Shown piece by piece: positions 1 through 11,800 of a stretch of DNA of 64,000 nt; position 1 is the stretch's first letter, and each line of letters starts with the position of its first letter. The translations under genes and the position numbers were made by a program. Source of the DNA: Trebouxia sp. TZW2008. Its lineage: Eukaryota > Chlorophyta > Trebouxiophyceae > Trebouxiales > Trebouxiaceae. The notes under the pieces are model-generated. The model was not told the origin of the DNA. It saw only the letters and a list, made by a program, of their open reading frames with translations, and did not search any database. The DNA lies in the NCBI GenBank assembly GCA_002118135.1, contig BDIU01000165.1, forward strand, positions 1 to 64,000, in the 5' to 3' direction.

Positions 1-909
1 TTTGACACACCTTCCGCTTCTTGTTGACGGCTGACATGAGGGTCTCCAATGCGTTCCGGGCTAATTTGTTGTCAGAGGGAGATGCCATCAGGTGGAGCGC
101 CCAACAAGCTCAACCAGCTCCTGCAAATCCACCAAATGAAGACTCTATGATCATTTGTCAACAGGTTGGGAGCCTGCACAAACTCTAGCTCATGACCTGC
201 ACAATGCCAGAACATGCGTCAGCCAGAGCGTGTGAAAGCCCTCTGCATTGTGTACATAACAATGTTGTCCACAACGTGTTGATGCAGCAATTGCCAACAA
301 CAGCCATGATGCTAATCATGTGAGCGCCCTCATAGTCAAGCACACTGCAGCAGCAGCGTGACATGAGTATGCACATGTAATCTGCTCTCACGAAGTATGC
401 TTATGTTCATTCTTTGCGAGAGAAGTGTACAGCTGCTCACACTGCCCACAACGCGAAGGGAAGGTCAAAGTAAACACCTTTGCCAAGGTCAATTTTGTCG
501 CCTCCTTTGACTGGCTTTTGGTTGAAGTCCGAATTTGTGAGGTCCTTGAGGTACATCAGCGCTAGCTTGCAATGGCGACCTCAGGGAATTGGTCAACAAT
601 GTCAGGGATCACAGCTGCGAAGCTTGACAAATAAGCATAGAATGCAGTTGTCATGTATGACATACTACATCAGCCATAAAAGTATGCTTGCACAAGGCTG
701 AGGTGACAATCAGGGGCATGTCAAGTTTGATTGGGGCACAACAGTACTTCTTACCACTGTGATCAGGCTCTGTGTGTGACACACCAATACAGTCCAAATT
801 TCTAACCCGCTTTGTAAGCTCAAGCTTCAGTGTCTTCAAGTACAAGTCTCTGAACTTCTCATGGGAAGCATCCACAAGGCAGGTCCTGTCTCCAAAGGTG
901 AGGAATGAC
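1..909 (-). pseudogene. Flavodiiron protein (FLVA/FLVB-like) pseudogene, cut by the window edge
   Basis: Flavodiiron proteins reduce oxygen at photosystem I; they have a metallo-beta-lactamase domain, then a flavodoxin domain. Reading leftward on the minus strand, 755-909 encodes a strand containing GDRTCLVDASHEKF and ends with HTEPDHSG, a typical beta-lactamase metal-binding segment, followed by a GTAAGA donor. 478-614 encodes IPDIVDQFPEVAIAS and then LKDLTNSDF...GGDKIDLGKG, but the two halves are in different frames, with a break near 561-570. About 160-196 encodes HELEFVQAPNL and then degenerates. 1-120 encodes ELVELVGRST followed, in another frame, by LMASPSDNKLARNALETLMS, which resembles the flavodoxin domain. 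The roughly 200 residues expected between the last two pieces are missing. Family assignment is strong; loss of function is inferred from two frameshifts and the internal deletion. Sequencing error could explain the frameshifts but not the deletion. Confidence 0.7.
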
Positions 910-2565
910 CTTGGCCTTTCAAAACAGCTGAGGATCGCTTTGAAGGCTTGAAAACAGAGGTCTGAGGAGAATAGTGTGTCGTTCTGCAGGATGCAGCTGC
1001 ATATGTTGGCTGCACCAATAGGGGTAGGTTGGAGGCTGGCGATCACTGGAGAGTGTATGCAAAAGCGGATGGGGAACATGCTGAGACTGCACAGAGTTCT
1101 GTACACCATCGCAAGATTGGCACAACATACTGAGCGTTGGTGTGAATGCGCGAAGCGGTGTGCTGGTGTCGAGATGAGTTGCCGGGACTGTTTGGTGTGT
1201 CAGAAGTGCAGCCCTGCCATGATGCACCATCATCATGCAAGTTGATTCGTATATCATACCTGGAAGTCACCGTTTCACGCATTTTCAAGTGATTTCATGT
1301 CCCGTTGCAAAGATCCTGATCTCTGTACGTTCTGCGTTGCATACAGACATGTGTCACACTGCGTGTAAAACAACGATGTCCTGAAATTTGTTGACTTTTT
1401 TGAGTGAAACACTGCAGCTCCCCCTTCAGCACGAAAGCACAGCGCTTGCTAAGGGGTTTCCCAGATACCATGTTACAAAATGTACAATTTGCTGGCGTTC
1501 ACTGGGCCAACCACCTGAGAGAATAGGGCGTCTGTGGGCACGCCACGTGTTGTACCCACAGATACTCACAGATACTCACAGTCCCAACACTCCTGAAATC
1601 CGGAACTCTGAGTATTTCAGGATTCTGTTAAAGATTGCTGCATATCTGCATCTCTTGCTACACTTGTTTGTCAAGAACTGTAATTATATGGGACTCAGTT
1701 AGCCGTTGCAGGTCCGATGTCCCGTGAAACAGAAGCTGTACCAAGTCTGAATCTTGAAAACAACAGATAATCACGTGACTGCGTGCAGATAATCACGTGA
1801 CTGCGTGCGGAGTGGGCTCACGTGGACTCTAAAAATAGCTGTAACGCTTCTGGCGCAGCTTCTGCAAAATCTACGTGCAGCCTCTGTAGCCACTGCATAT
1901 AGCTGTCACCAGCTTTGCATGCAGAAGTTCAAAAATTTGAATTTGATCGGATTTCCTTAGAATTTGAGGTCAGTGTACAAGCAGTTGGGTAATAGCTGGA
2001 CACATGACTACCTGTTTTCAAATAGTTCAAATCTAGCCTTTGAATTTAGGGTTTTAGTCATGCTCTCCCTGCTTTACCGTGCACCCTCCCTGTCATGACC
2101 ATGACATAACCCTGCAAAAGGTTGGTAATAGCAAATGGTCAGTGGTCAGTGCAGCGAATATATATATGCAAGACACCTTGGCATCATCAACAACCTGAAC
2201 TTTGCACATTATCAATCCTGACCTACAGCCACTATAACAGCATCGTGCAATTCTTGTACTATAACATTGTCCAATTGCTGTATTGGTGCAGCTAAGCACA
2301 GCTGTAAGTACTGTATGCTACGCTAATGTTGATCAGCATGAATCTATCATGTCCTCACTGAAGCTGTCACACAGCAATCACATGAGATGCCAGCATGAAG
2401 CAGCTTGCTCACATCCTCTCCAGTACAGTGGACTGGGTTGCACTTTGACTGTACAGCAATCAGAACTGCTGCAATGACGACTTTGATGCCTATAGTCCAA
2501 ATAGTGGCTGTACGCCAGGACATGACTATTACTGCCTAACAGCTGAGTGCCGGCACAACAGCTTA
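910..2565. other. No recognisable gene
   Basis: About 1.65 kb between the flavodiiron relic and the 3' end of the next minus-strand gene. Open frames on both strands are short and match no family I recognise. The first flavodiiron exons, if any survive, would lie in the left part, but I could not identify them. Apart from a small direct repeat near 1764 I see no structure here. Confidence 0.5.
1764..1807. repeat. Perfect 22-bp direct repeat, two copies, each with a CACGTG palindrome
   Basis: Two adjacent identical 22-bp units, each containing AATCACGTGACTGCG. The CACGTG core is the G-box/E-box palindrome bound by bZIP and bHLH factors, and a third CACGTG lies at about 1819. No gene start is visible close by, so a regulatory role is only a possibility. 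Confidence 0.6.
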
Positions 2566-5239
2566 TCACTTGCTGCCTGATGGCAAAAGCTCCTGAACCT
2601 TGCTGTAGCCTTTCTGAGCAAGTCCAGACACAATTGCAACCGCCTTGCGTGTCTCCTCATCCTTCTTGAATGCCAGAAAGCCTCCTCCGCCATATGCAGC
2701 TAGGAGCAGAAATTGCGCTAAGAATAAAGGCAAGGGCCCTCGTCGCTTTCCCTTGTCCTTGCTGACCTGCAGGACCAGACATGCGCTGGATCAGTGGTTG
2801 GTCTCAATGCATACGTGTCTTAAAACAGATGTCTTGGATCAAGTGCAGCAACCGCAACAGCAACAGCAACATCAACATAACCTTCTGGTCCCGGTACAGT
2901 GCAGCATGCCTTGCCAGTGACAATGTACATCAAAGGATGCAGATCCAGGCATGGTGCATATCTAGCACAGACTGTGCCCTGAAGCACGCAACTGCTTAAG
3001 CTTGTTCATGGTGTTTGCCCAGTCAGCATCTTGCTGCACTGACTGGTCTGCTAAGCAGGACTGCTCGGGTCATTCTGAACCCTGTCACTATGCAGAGAGT
3101 GATGTGTCAAGAACAAAGTCATGCATAGCTCACCTCTTTAATAGGCTCGGGCTGAACAACAGCCTTAGCGTTTTTGTATTCTTCACTGAATGGCTTAGTA
3201 GTTGCCTTGGGTGTGTTGTTGGTTGCCTTGAAAGCTGCTTTGGTTGCTGACTCACTCACAGCCTTAGGTGCTTCGCTAGCTGCTTTTGAGGCTGACTCAG
3301 CTGCCTTAGAAGCCGCCTTAGGAGCTGCCTCCTCACTTACTTTTGGTGCTGGCTTAGGATCATCATAAGTGTTTCTAGGAGGAGGCACTGTAGCTGAAGG
3401 CCTGCCTTCCTCCGGCTGCAGAATTTTGCAAGGTCAGTGCACTTTCAACTGTGCAACAAATCCGCGACTGCATTTGAGCAACAGCACATGCATGCTAGCT
3501 GTGTGACACATCTTCTGCAGAAACAGCTTTCTTGTGCCATTCAGCATGCTTAGCTGATGTGGGGTGTATGCATGAGCATGAGGTCAGCAGGACTGTACAA
3601 AACATGTGAGGCAGATATGTCACAGAGACAAGCAGAGAACAGGCAACACAACGATGCGCAATGGGGCAAGGCAGCTATTGTAACCTACCTCTGAGAATTG
3701 CTTGGGAACTGCTGGTGTGGCATTCTTGGATGTCTCCAACAGGCCCTCAAAGTATTTGGAGATGTCCTCCTGCTCGAGCTTCAAGCCTTGTGGCTGTGAT
3801 GGGGCAAGCGCTGATGGGAAGGGCGACTCACTGGAGCTGTTCATGACGGTGCTGGGGGTTTCTGGGGTGCTTGGGGTCGTGTCCTTGGGGACTGAGAGGG
3901 GCTCCGGCTTGTTTGAGAAGCTAAATGCTGAAGGCGTTTCCTTCGGGTCATATGCCACTCCCTTCAGCCCTGGTCCACCTTTTGATGACTGCAAAGGAGC
4001 ACTTGATTTGCTGCTGTTTGTTTGACTCACTGAGTCATGCTTCTCCATTCATGCTAAGCTCATGTCACACTGTGATTGGCATTCTTGTAAAATTTGCTCT
4101 GTCAAGCCAGTTTGAAGTTACCATGTGAACGCAGAAGACATTTCCAAAAGCCTGTCACAAGCAACCGGAATTGTGAGCAAGTGCTGTGGATATGGCCTGC
4201 CTTGCAGATCAGTGACGCTGCTTTGCCTTCTGAAGCTTATAAGCTTGCATATCAAATGCTAGTGCCACTTGACTAATGAATGTATTATTAGCTTTTGTTC
4301 CTGTTTCTTGTGATTTTTATTATTTAGAGCTGCTTTACCTCTTTGCTTGTCCTTTTTTGCATTCTAATGACCATCAAATCTTCTTTGAAAAGGGCTTTAT
4401 ATTTACTAATCTTACTGAAGCTTTCATCTACCTGTGATGGATATGTGTCTTTGCATGCTCAAGCTTGTCAGATAATGCGGTATGCAGTGCTAATGCCAAC
4501 TGTCAGGCTGTCCAACTACCTGTGATGAGTATGTGTCTGAAGCCCTTTCTCTAAAGGCTGACAAGGCACGCTCGGACTCCTCTTGTCGCCTTGCATTTGT
4601 GGCTTCAACTTCCCGATTGGCTGCTGCAATCTACATCAAAATGCACGAAGCACTTTCAGCTTCTGCTGCTGAAATTTTGCCTTGAAGACGTTTCACAAGC
4701 CAACAATGACACAATACAAATTGGTTGAAATTGGTGCGAGATGAAAAGTGTGTTCAGGCGCCATCTGGAAACCTAGATTTGAACTGATTGTTGAGGACCC
4801 AAGCACTTGACAAGATTGTGAAAATGTACCACATATACAGGGGGGTTCATCTGTGTCTTCAAATTAGACCACGTATCTACCTCTGGATCTTCGATTTCCC
4901 CTGATTTGATTGCATCACTCAGAGCTCCTTTTGAAAGAGCATTCTGCCTCCTGCAAAAAGCAGACTGCGTTCTTGGAACGCTACTCTGCAGCTTACTATG
5001 CTGCAATCAGATTGATGCTGCGTGCAAATGACTTCAGGAACATTCACGTACGCTTGTGCCAATAGCTCCTTCCGTTTCTGAGATTCTGCCAAGCGCTTGC
5101 TGTAAGCTGAGGTGTTATTATCATCAGCCCTCGCCGCTAGCTGTTGCACATCGGGCGTTGCAAAGCTGCAAGTGGTCCACAGCGTCAGCGATAGCAAGCA
5201 GGTCCCTGCTCTCTTGAGCGTTTCGTTGCCGTCCTGCAC
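2566..5239 (-). CDS. Predicted plastid membrane protein with Ala/Lys-rich linker, unknown function
   Basis: I do not recognise the family. Six exons join in phase: 5052-5239, 4881-4950, 4520-4630, 3689-4042, 3134-3415 and 2566-2766, giving about 401 residues. The first exon looks like a transit peptide and runs into a charged helix (KRLAESQKRKELLAQA). The third continues as likely coiled coil (EATNARRQEESERALSAF). The next two are low complexity: a Ser/Pro-rich segment and then about 60 residues of APKAASKAA-type repeats. The last exon has one hydrophobic segment (about residues 345-362, PLFLAQFLLLAAYGGG) followed by a short basic tail ending PSGSK and TGA at 2566-2568. This suggests a membrane anchor near the C terminus. 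The start at 5239 is the first Met in frame. It lies head to head with KU70, about 620 bp away. The structure is well supported; plastid location is inferred. Confidence 0.7.
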
Positions 5240-5859
5240 ATGTCCGCACAGTACGACTTAGCACTGGTTGAACGCTTCGAGGGATCCGGCACAGAACACC
5301 AAGCTCTGGCACATCGTGATCTCGTGTCACAGAACGTGCTGGGAGCATGGAAACGCGTGTAAGCTCACCCGTTTCTCTGCTCGCACACGGACGCATCGCC
5401 TGGCTGGGGCAATCGCCGGTCTGCCTCCTCGGCGGAGGCGCAAGCAAGCGCCTCCACAGCTGACATGCGTGCTTTGCAGGGAGGTATGCATACTGATGTG
5501 CGTGAAATGCGATGCGCTACTGGCAGATGCTGCGGACGGATTGCATGCCACAAGCTGTGGTCACGGGAAGATAAAACGACAAAGCACAAGCAACGCGTCA
5601 GGCAAAGCATGCTGACTTCGTCAGGTTATGCGCGATCACCGCCTCGCCGCTTTCGTCATCCGAGTCAAACCCGCGTCACCATCTGCAGCAAGCAAAGTTT
5701 GCTCGATGCGTGCGTGACGGCACGCCGTGTGCACCCAGATCGCGCATCACCAGCCAAGCTTGACCGAGCAGCGTACAGCAGCGGCTGCCAGACCCTTGAC
5801 ACCTGAAAGCCTGACCAAATTGCAAACATCGGTGGCTGCCATAGTCTGTCCAAGCGTGG
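5240..5859. promoter_or_regulatory. Shared 5' region between a minus-strand plastid-protein gene and KU70
   Basis: About 620 bp separates the start codons of two genes pointing away from each other, so both promoters must lie here. The stretch looks GC-richer than the neighbouring introns and has open frames on both strands (around 5268-5806), none resembling a known protein. I saw no clear TATA box. Confidence 0.5.
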
Positions 5860-8800
5860 TTGCCCATCGTTGCCGCACAGACCCCTATGGACTTTTATAA
5901 TGCGGACGAAACTCCTGATCAAGAATACGAGGACAAGTTTGCAGCCGTAAGCGAGGCGCACTTTCGTGCATTGCAATTTGCATTTGCACAGCACATCGTC
6001 ATTTGTTGTTTTAGGGTTTCGAGCCCTTCCGAGAGAATCTGGTGTTCCTCATCGACGCTCAGCCTGCGATGTTCGAAGAAACCGAGTTAGCGGACGCAGC
6101 AGTACGTTGGACTGTTTGCGCAGCTGAACAGCAGCCTCGGACTGTCGCAACGTCTTTGTGTTTTGATTGCAGGAATTCAAGGGTGATAGCTGGTTTGACG
6201 CTGCCCTCAAAACCACCAGAGAAATCCTCAAAGCACGCATCATTTCCTCCGACAATGATCGATTAGCTGTGGTCTTCTATGGCACGGTACACCTGCCTGT
6301 GTATCACCTGATTTTTAGATCAATACCCAACAGATGTCTGATTCAGTCTGACTTTGCAGCGGGAGAGTCAGAACAACAATGCGTTTGACAGCATATATAC
6401 ATTTCAAGATCTGGATATGCCAGATGCACAGCGCATCAGAGGCTTGGAAAGCCTGTTAGGTACACACGAAACTCTGCATCAGTATCACCCTTTGCTCTGC
6501 GCTACGATTACTCTCTGCTCTGTACAAGTATCAATCCTGACTCTGTATTTTCCTGAGGCGTGTGTCTGCTCAATCAAGCGCTATCGATGTGCTTGGCATG
6601 CACCATTGATAACTGCTGACACGGTATGTCGTTGAATACGCAGGTGGCAAATTTGAGCAGCAGATTGGCAGCAAGGGTTCAGCAGACCCTGAGCAGCTGC
6701 ATTATGCCTTGTGGACAGCCAGTCAGCTGCTATCAAGTGCCAGTAGCAAAGCCAGTAAACGCATTCTCATCTTTACTAGAGATGAGAGTCCAGCTGGACA
6801 GGCAGGCAATTTCAAGTGAGCTGCCATGCAACTTGCATTTTGCAATTTTCTGTGTGCACAGAAGACGTTCATTGCAAAGGTCCACACAGGAGTAGAATCA
6901 TGCAAGAAAATTACCCTTTCACAGGTTTGTCTATTGCAGACTGCTTGTAGGTTGCGGGACTTTGCAGCTCATACACATTGTAAACAGTCATATAGCTGCT
7001 TTCTGACTTGACTGTAGCTTGCTAGATACCTCGGAGCAGCAAGCATCAACTAGAGGACTGCCATTGCCAGCTGCAAAACATGCAGCCTGGTGATAACCTG
7101 CAGAGCGCTGCACGCACTCCTAGCCCAGTCATAGTTGGATGCAAGGCATGATGCTAGTGGTGACAGCGATAGCTTTCAGTTTGACAGGGGGTGGAATCTG
7201 ATGCAGTCTGAACCAATACACAATCGCACGCAAAGTATGATGCCAGCATTGATTTGCACAGCATCTCATGCAACTGTACCAAATCACATCTGCATGCAAG
7301 GCATGATGCTGACAATGACAGTGAAGGCTTGCAGATGTGCAGGGAGCAAATCTTGAGCCAAGTCTGGAGCTAAGCGAGACCAACATACAGATGGGCATGC
7401 TTCCTATGATCAGATCAACAGGGACCAGAGTGCCTCATGCAACTTCAACCAATTCACATCTGCATGTAAGGCATCATGCTGACAATGACAGTGAAAGCTT
7501 GCAGATGTGCAGGGAGCAAATCTTGAGCCGAGCGCAGGAGCTAAGCGAAACCAACACACAGATGGACCTACTCCCTATGATCCCCGCAGACCAGAAGTTT
7601 GACATGAGCTTTTGGTCAGCAGTGCTGCAGAAAGCTGGGGAAGAAGACTCCTGGGAGTATGAAGGGCAGTACATCCCAGACAGGCTCACAGTATGTCTGC
7701 CTGCCCCTGCTGGCATTGGCTACATGGGTTCTCGATATTGCGCCAAATGTCATGAGCAGTCTGTGCCAGTGATCATTCCTGCTGCCAAGACACTCTGTTT
7801 GTGTCAAATGACAGTAAGGCTTGCTGGGACAGACAGGCTTGAATGGTGCAATTGCAAATCTTAGCGTATCGCATGGAAGGCAGCTTTTGCCATTCTTTGG
7901 GATGCACTTTGTCATTCAATGTCTTGCGCTGCCTTGAGACCATGCGAGTGTCCTGATGTGCTTGCATGGAGCACTGCCAGTCCTGTGTCCCAAACACATA
8001 TAGCTGATGCCTTGTATACTTCCAACCCCCTAAAGACGTGTCTCTGTCTTTGAGCCAATCTGTTGGGCCCACAGTCATGACCTCAAGCTCACAGATTTAG
8101 CTCTGTAAGAAGCCGTGCATGGGATGTCATGGGTGCTGTTCTGTTTTATACCAACTGCGTTTATTGTCCAATGCAGCCGTCAGATTTGCTACATGCATTG
8201 TTGACTGTGTTGCTGCAGAGTCTGGCTGGCACAGTGAGGCATAAGGCCTATAGAAAGAGGGTATTGTCCAGGGATGTACACTGGAGCCTTGGTAATGGCT
8301 TTGAGATTGCAGTGTCTCTGTACGCCATGGTGCATACAGCGGTCAAAGGCGCATACACATATGTCAAAGCTCAGAACAACGAGCCGCTCAGATCTGAGAC
8401 AGCCTTCATATGCAATGACACAGGTGATGCTGATTATGCTAGCTCCCATGTGTAAGACAATTTCAGCAGCATGTTCTAGGCACTCAGATCCCTGTAATTG
8501 ACCGGGCATTTATTTGATGACTTGGAGGTTGCATTTTGAGATGTAGATGATTCCAGTCGTTTTTGCTTTTGGAAAATGTCAGCAGCTTCTCAAGTTCTGC
8601 ACAGATATTGCAGAACATTGACAATACACCCAATCCACATTCACCAACAATTTGGTGACTCTTCAGCATGCATATGCTGTATAAAAGGTTTGGGTCCATC
8701 TACTTCACCAGCAAGCTCTGTACTTGTCTTGAACTCCTTGGCAACTTTCTCAGAGCTTCTGTGAGGCAATTTGTGGCGTTGAGCTTTGAAGGCATGCTGT

Positions 8801-11800
8801 GAATGGCATGGGCTTCATTATCACCATCATGTACACGTGGCTTTGCTTGAATTCCATGGATTGCCTACGCACATGCAGAAGCATACGGGTGCTTACGATT
8901 GCAAGCGCTCTTACAGAGTGACCCTGTGACATGATGTCAACTTGCATGCCTCCAGGGCCTCAAAGTCACGGGGTTCACTGGTTATGCCTTTGCAGCCAAG
9001 TGATAGTTTGTTTGGAGGTGACGTTACATGGGTGGTAGTTGACCGTGGTGGTCAACTTGATTGATGGGGTGATGTGCTAGGGTCGTACTCACTCTGCCAA
9101 CACTGTTTGCAGGTGCTGTGCTGACAAAGACAAACTTGACCAAATCCTTGTTTCCCAACCCAACTCAGTACAAGACAGCAAGATACCCAAAGATACTGCT
9201 AACAACTGACGAGATGCAAGAAATCAGGAACGTGCAGCCCAAAGGTGAGCTGTGACTTAGCCTTCCAAGCCATATCAGCAACGCAGCACTGCCTAGACTA
9301 GTTGAGTATATGTGCTAAGCTACTGCCAGACGTTTTGTGTTTGCTTCCATCTCTTGTGTTGAATCATGACTCAGTGCAACCTCCGTTGGCATTCTTTGTG
9401 TCATGCTTTGCTGCTGGGCCCTTCTCCTTAGGGGAGGAAGCAAGTTGTGCTGCAACACTGCAAGCTCACTTGATCATACAAGCTCTTCTTGAGCAGCATT
9501 CCTCAGCCTTACCCAGGCTGCTCTGAAACACAACAGCTCCCATCATGACGCCTAAAAGCATACAATCTTGATTGCCTGTTTGACAGCACATGTTTGCTCT
9601 GCAGGCTTACGTCTGTAGGGCTTCAAGTCTGTCTCAATGCTGACGTATCACCATCAGCTGTCACTTCAACACACTGCAAGTTTGACAGGTCGTCGTCTGT
9701 TTCTTGACGAGAAAACCTGGACAGCATGCACTTGTTTTGCAGGTCTGCGGCTATTGGGCTTCAAAACCGTCTCAATGCTGCTGTTACTGCAACATTCTGT
9801 GAATCAGACTGGTCCATGTGCTGCCTTGAACAGCGTCACCAGGGTTGTTGGCCATGGACAGCATGTGTCTGCTTGGCAGGTTTGCGGCTGTTGGGGTTCA
9901 AGTCTGTCTCGATGCTGAAGCATCACCATCAGCTACGCAGTCCCACCTTTCTGTACCCAGACGAGCAGTCGATGCCTGGCGGCACCCAAACCTTCATAGC
10001 ACTCCATGCTGCCATGCTGAAGAAGAATAAGATGGCGGTTTGCAGCTTTGTAAGGACCAAAGCTGCTGAACCCAGACTGGTGGCCTTGCTGCCACAGCAA
10101 GAGGAGCTTGAAGATGGGATTCAGGTACAGTACACCTCTTGATTCAGAACACTCAATATCAGGACATTGTCATTGTAAAGACAACAGCGTCCATCCAGAC
10201 TGGTTGCCTTGCTGCCACAACAAGAAAAACTTGATGGTGGGATTCAGGTACAGGTTTCTTGGAATGAGCTTGTAACATCTGTAGACAGAAGCTGCACAGC
10301 CCTGCTGTTTTGTACTCAGACTAGAGGTCCATGCCTGGCAGCACCCAAGCCTTCACAGCACTGTATGCTGCCATGCTGAAGAACAATAGGATGGCTGTTT
10401 GCATATATAGAGATCATACATCAGGACCAAAGATGCTGAACCAGACTGGTTGCCTTGCTGCCACAGCAAGAAGAGCTGAAAGATGGGGTTCAGGTATGCT
10501 AACCTCTTGATACAAGGCTGCTTGATATCAGGACATTGTCAGGACGATGCAATTCAACACAACCTGTTCGCCTTGCTACTACAGCAAGAGGGGCTTAAGG
10601 CTAAAGTTCAGATGCTTTTGTTGCTTGGCATGAGGACACTCCATATCAGGACATGCTTGACTTGGAGGGCATTGCAAAAAGGTTTAATCACTGCACTCTG
10701 ACTGTAGTGATCTTTCCCAGAATGGACAGATTAGTTCAATGATCATCTGTTGGAAACATCAGCAGTCACAACACCAACTTACGGAGCCAACAGTAACACT
10801 GACATTGTGTGATGGTGGCAGGTGACACCACCTGGCATGAACATGATCTACCTCCCTGATTCAGATGATCTGCAGCAGCCAGAGACAGACCTCAGCTTCA
10901 CTGAAGTCCCACACCCAAGAGCTGATGTCTGTTAGTCCAAACAGCTGAGCATTTCAAACTTTGCAAACGCACCGTTTGTGCTGACACAGTGTGGTGATGG
11001 CAGGTGACACCACCCGGCATGAACATGGTCTACCTTCCTTACTCAGATGATCTGCGGCAGCCTGAGGCAGATCTCAGTTTCACAGGAGCTTCTCATCCAA
11101 AAGCTGATGAACATCAGGTCCAAGCAGCTGAGCGCCTGATGAACTCTCTGAACCTCCAACATTTTGCCAGCAGCGGCATTCCAAACCCAACCTTGCAGCG
11201 ACATTACCAGGCACGCGCACAACGCATGATCTATGTTAGTGCTCACTTTCTGGTGGGCCCATGGACAACATGCATCACATGTGCTTCTGCACTGTAAGTG
11301 TTGTGTACATTTGATGATACAGTGTGGCAGGTACTGCTGTTTTGCTATGTTGACGTTTTGATACTTTCACCACTTCCCTAGCGTGCCAAGCTCCAAGTGG
11401 TTGACAATGTGCAACACGGTTGTGCAAGTCGGCTAATGGCATGATGTCTAATGTTTTTGCTGTCTTTTTAGCACAACATGGTTGATGGTGGGTCACTGTG
11501 CAAGTCAGCTGTCATCACATGTTTGGGCAAGGTATTGCTCGTTAACACCAAATCCAGCAAAGGCAGACTGGCGCAGGAAATTTGTATATGCAGGTGTTGA
11601 AATGCTATGCTTTGAAAGATATGCTTCGAATGAGGAGCCGCCAGAGAAGGTGATTGATGAGACACAGCCGGATATTGCTGGAATGAACAAGAACCTTAAT
11701 GCCATCATAGCCTTCAGGGTGACATGCTGCACTTTTCTGTGCACATTCTGAATGAACAGTTTGTTTTGCAGGTGTTGGAATGCTATGCGTTGAATGAAGA

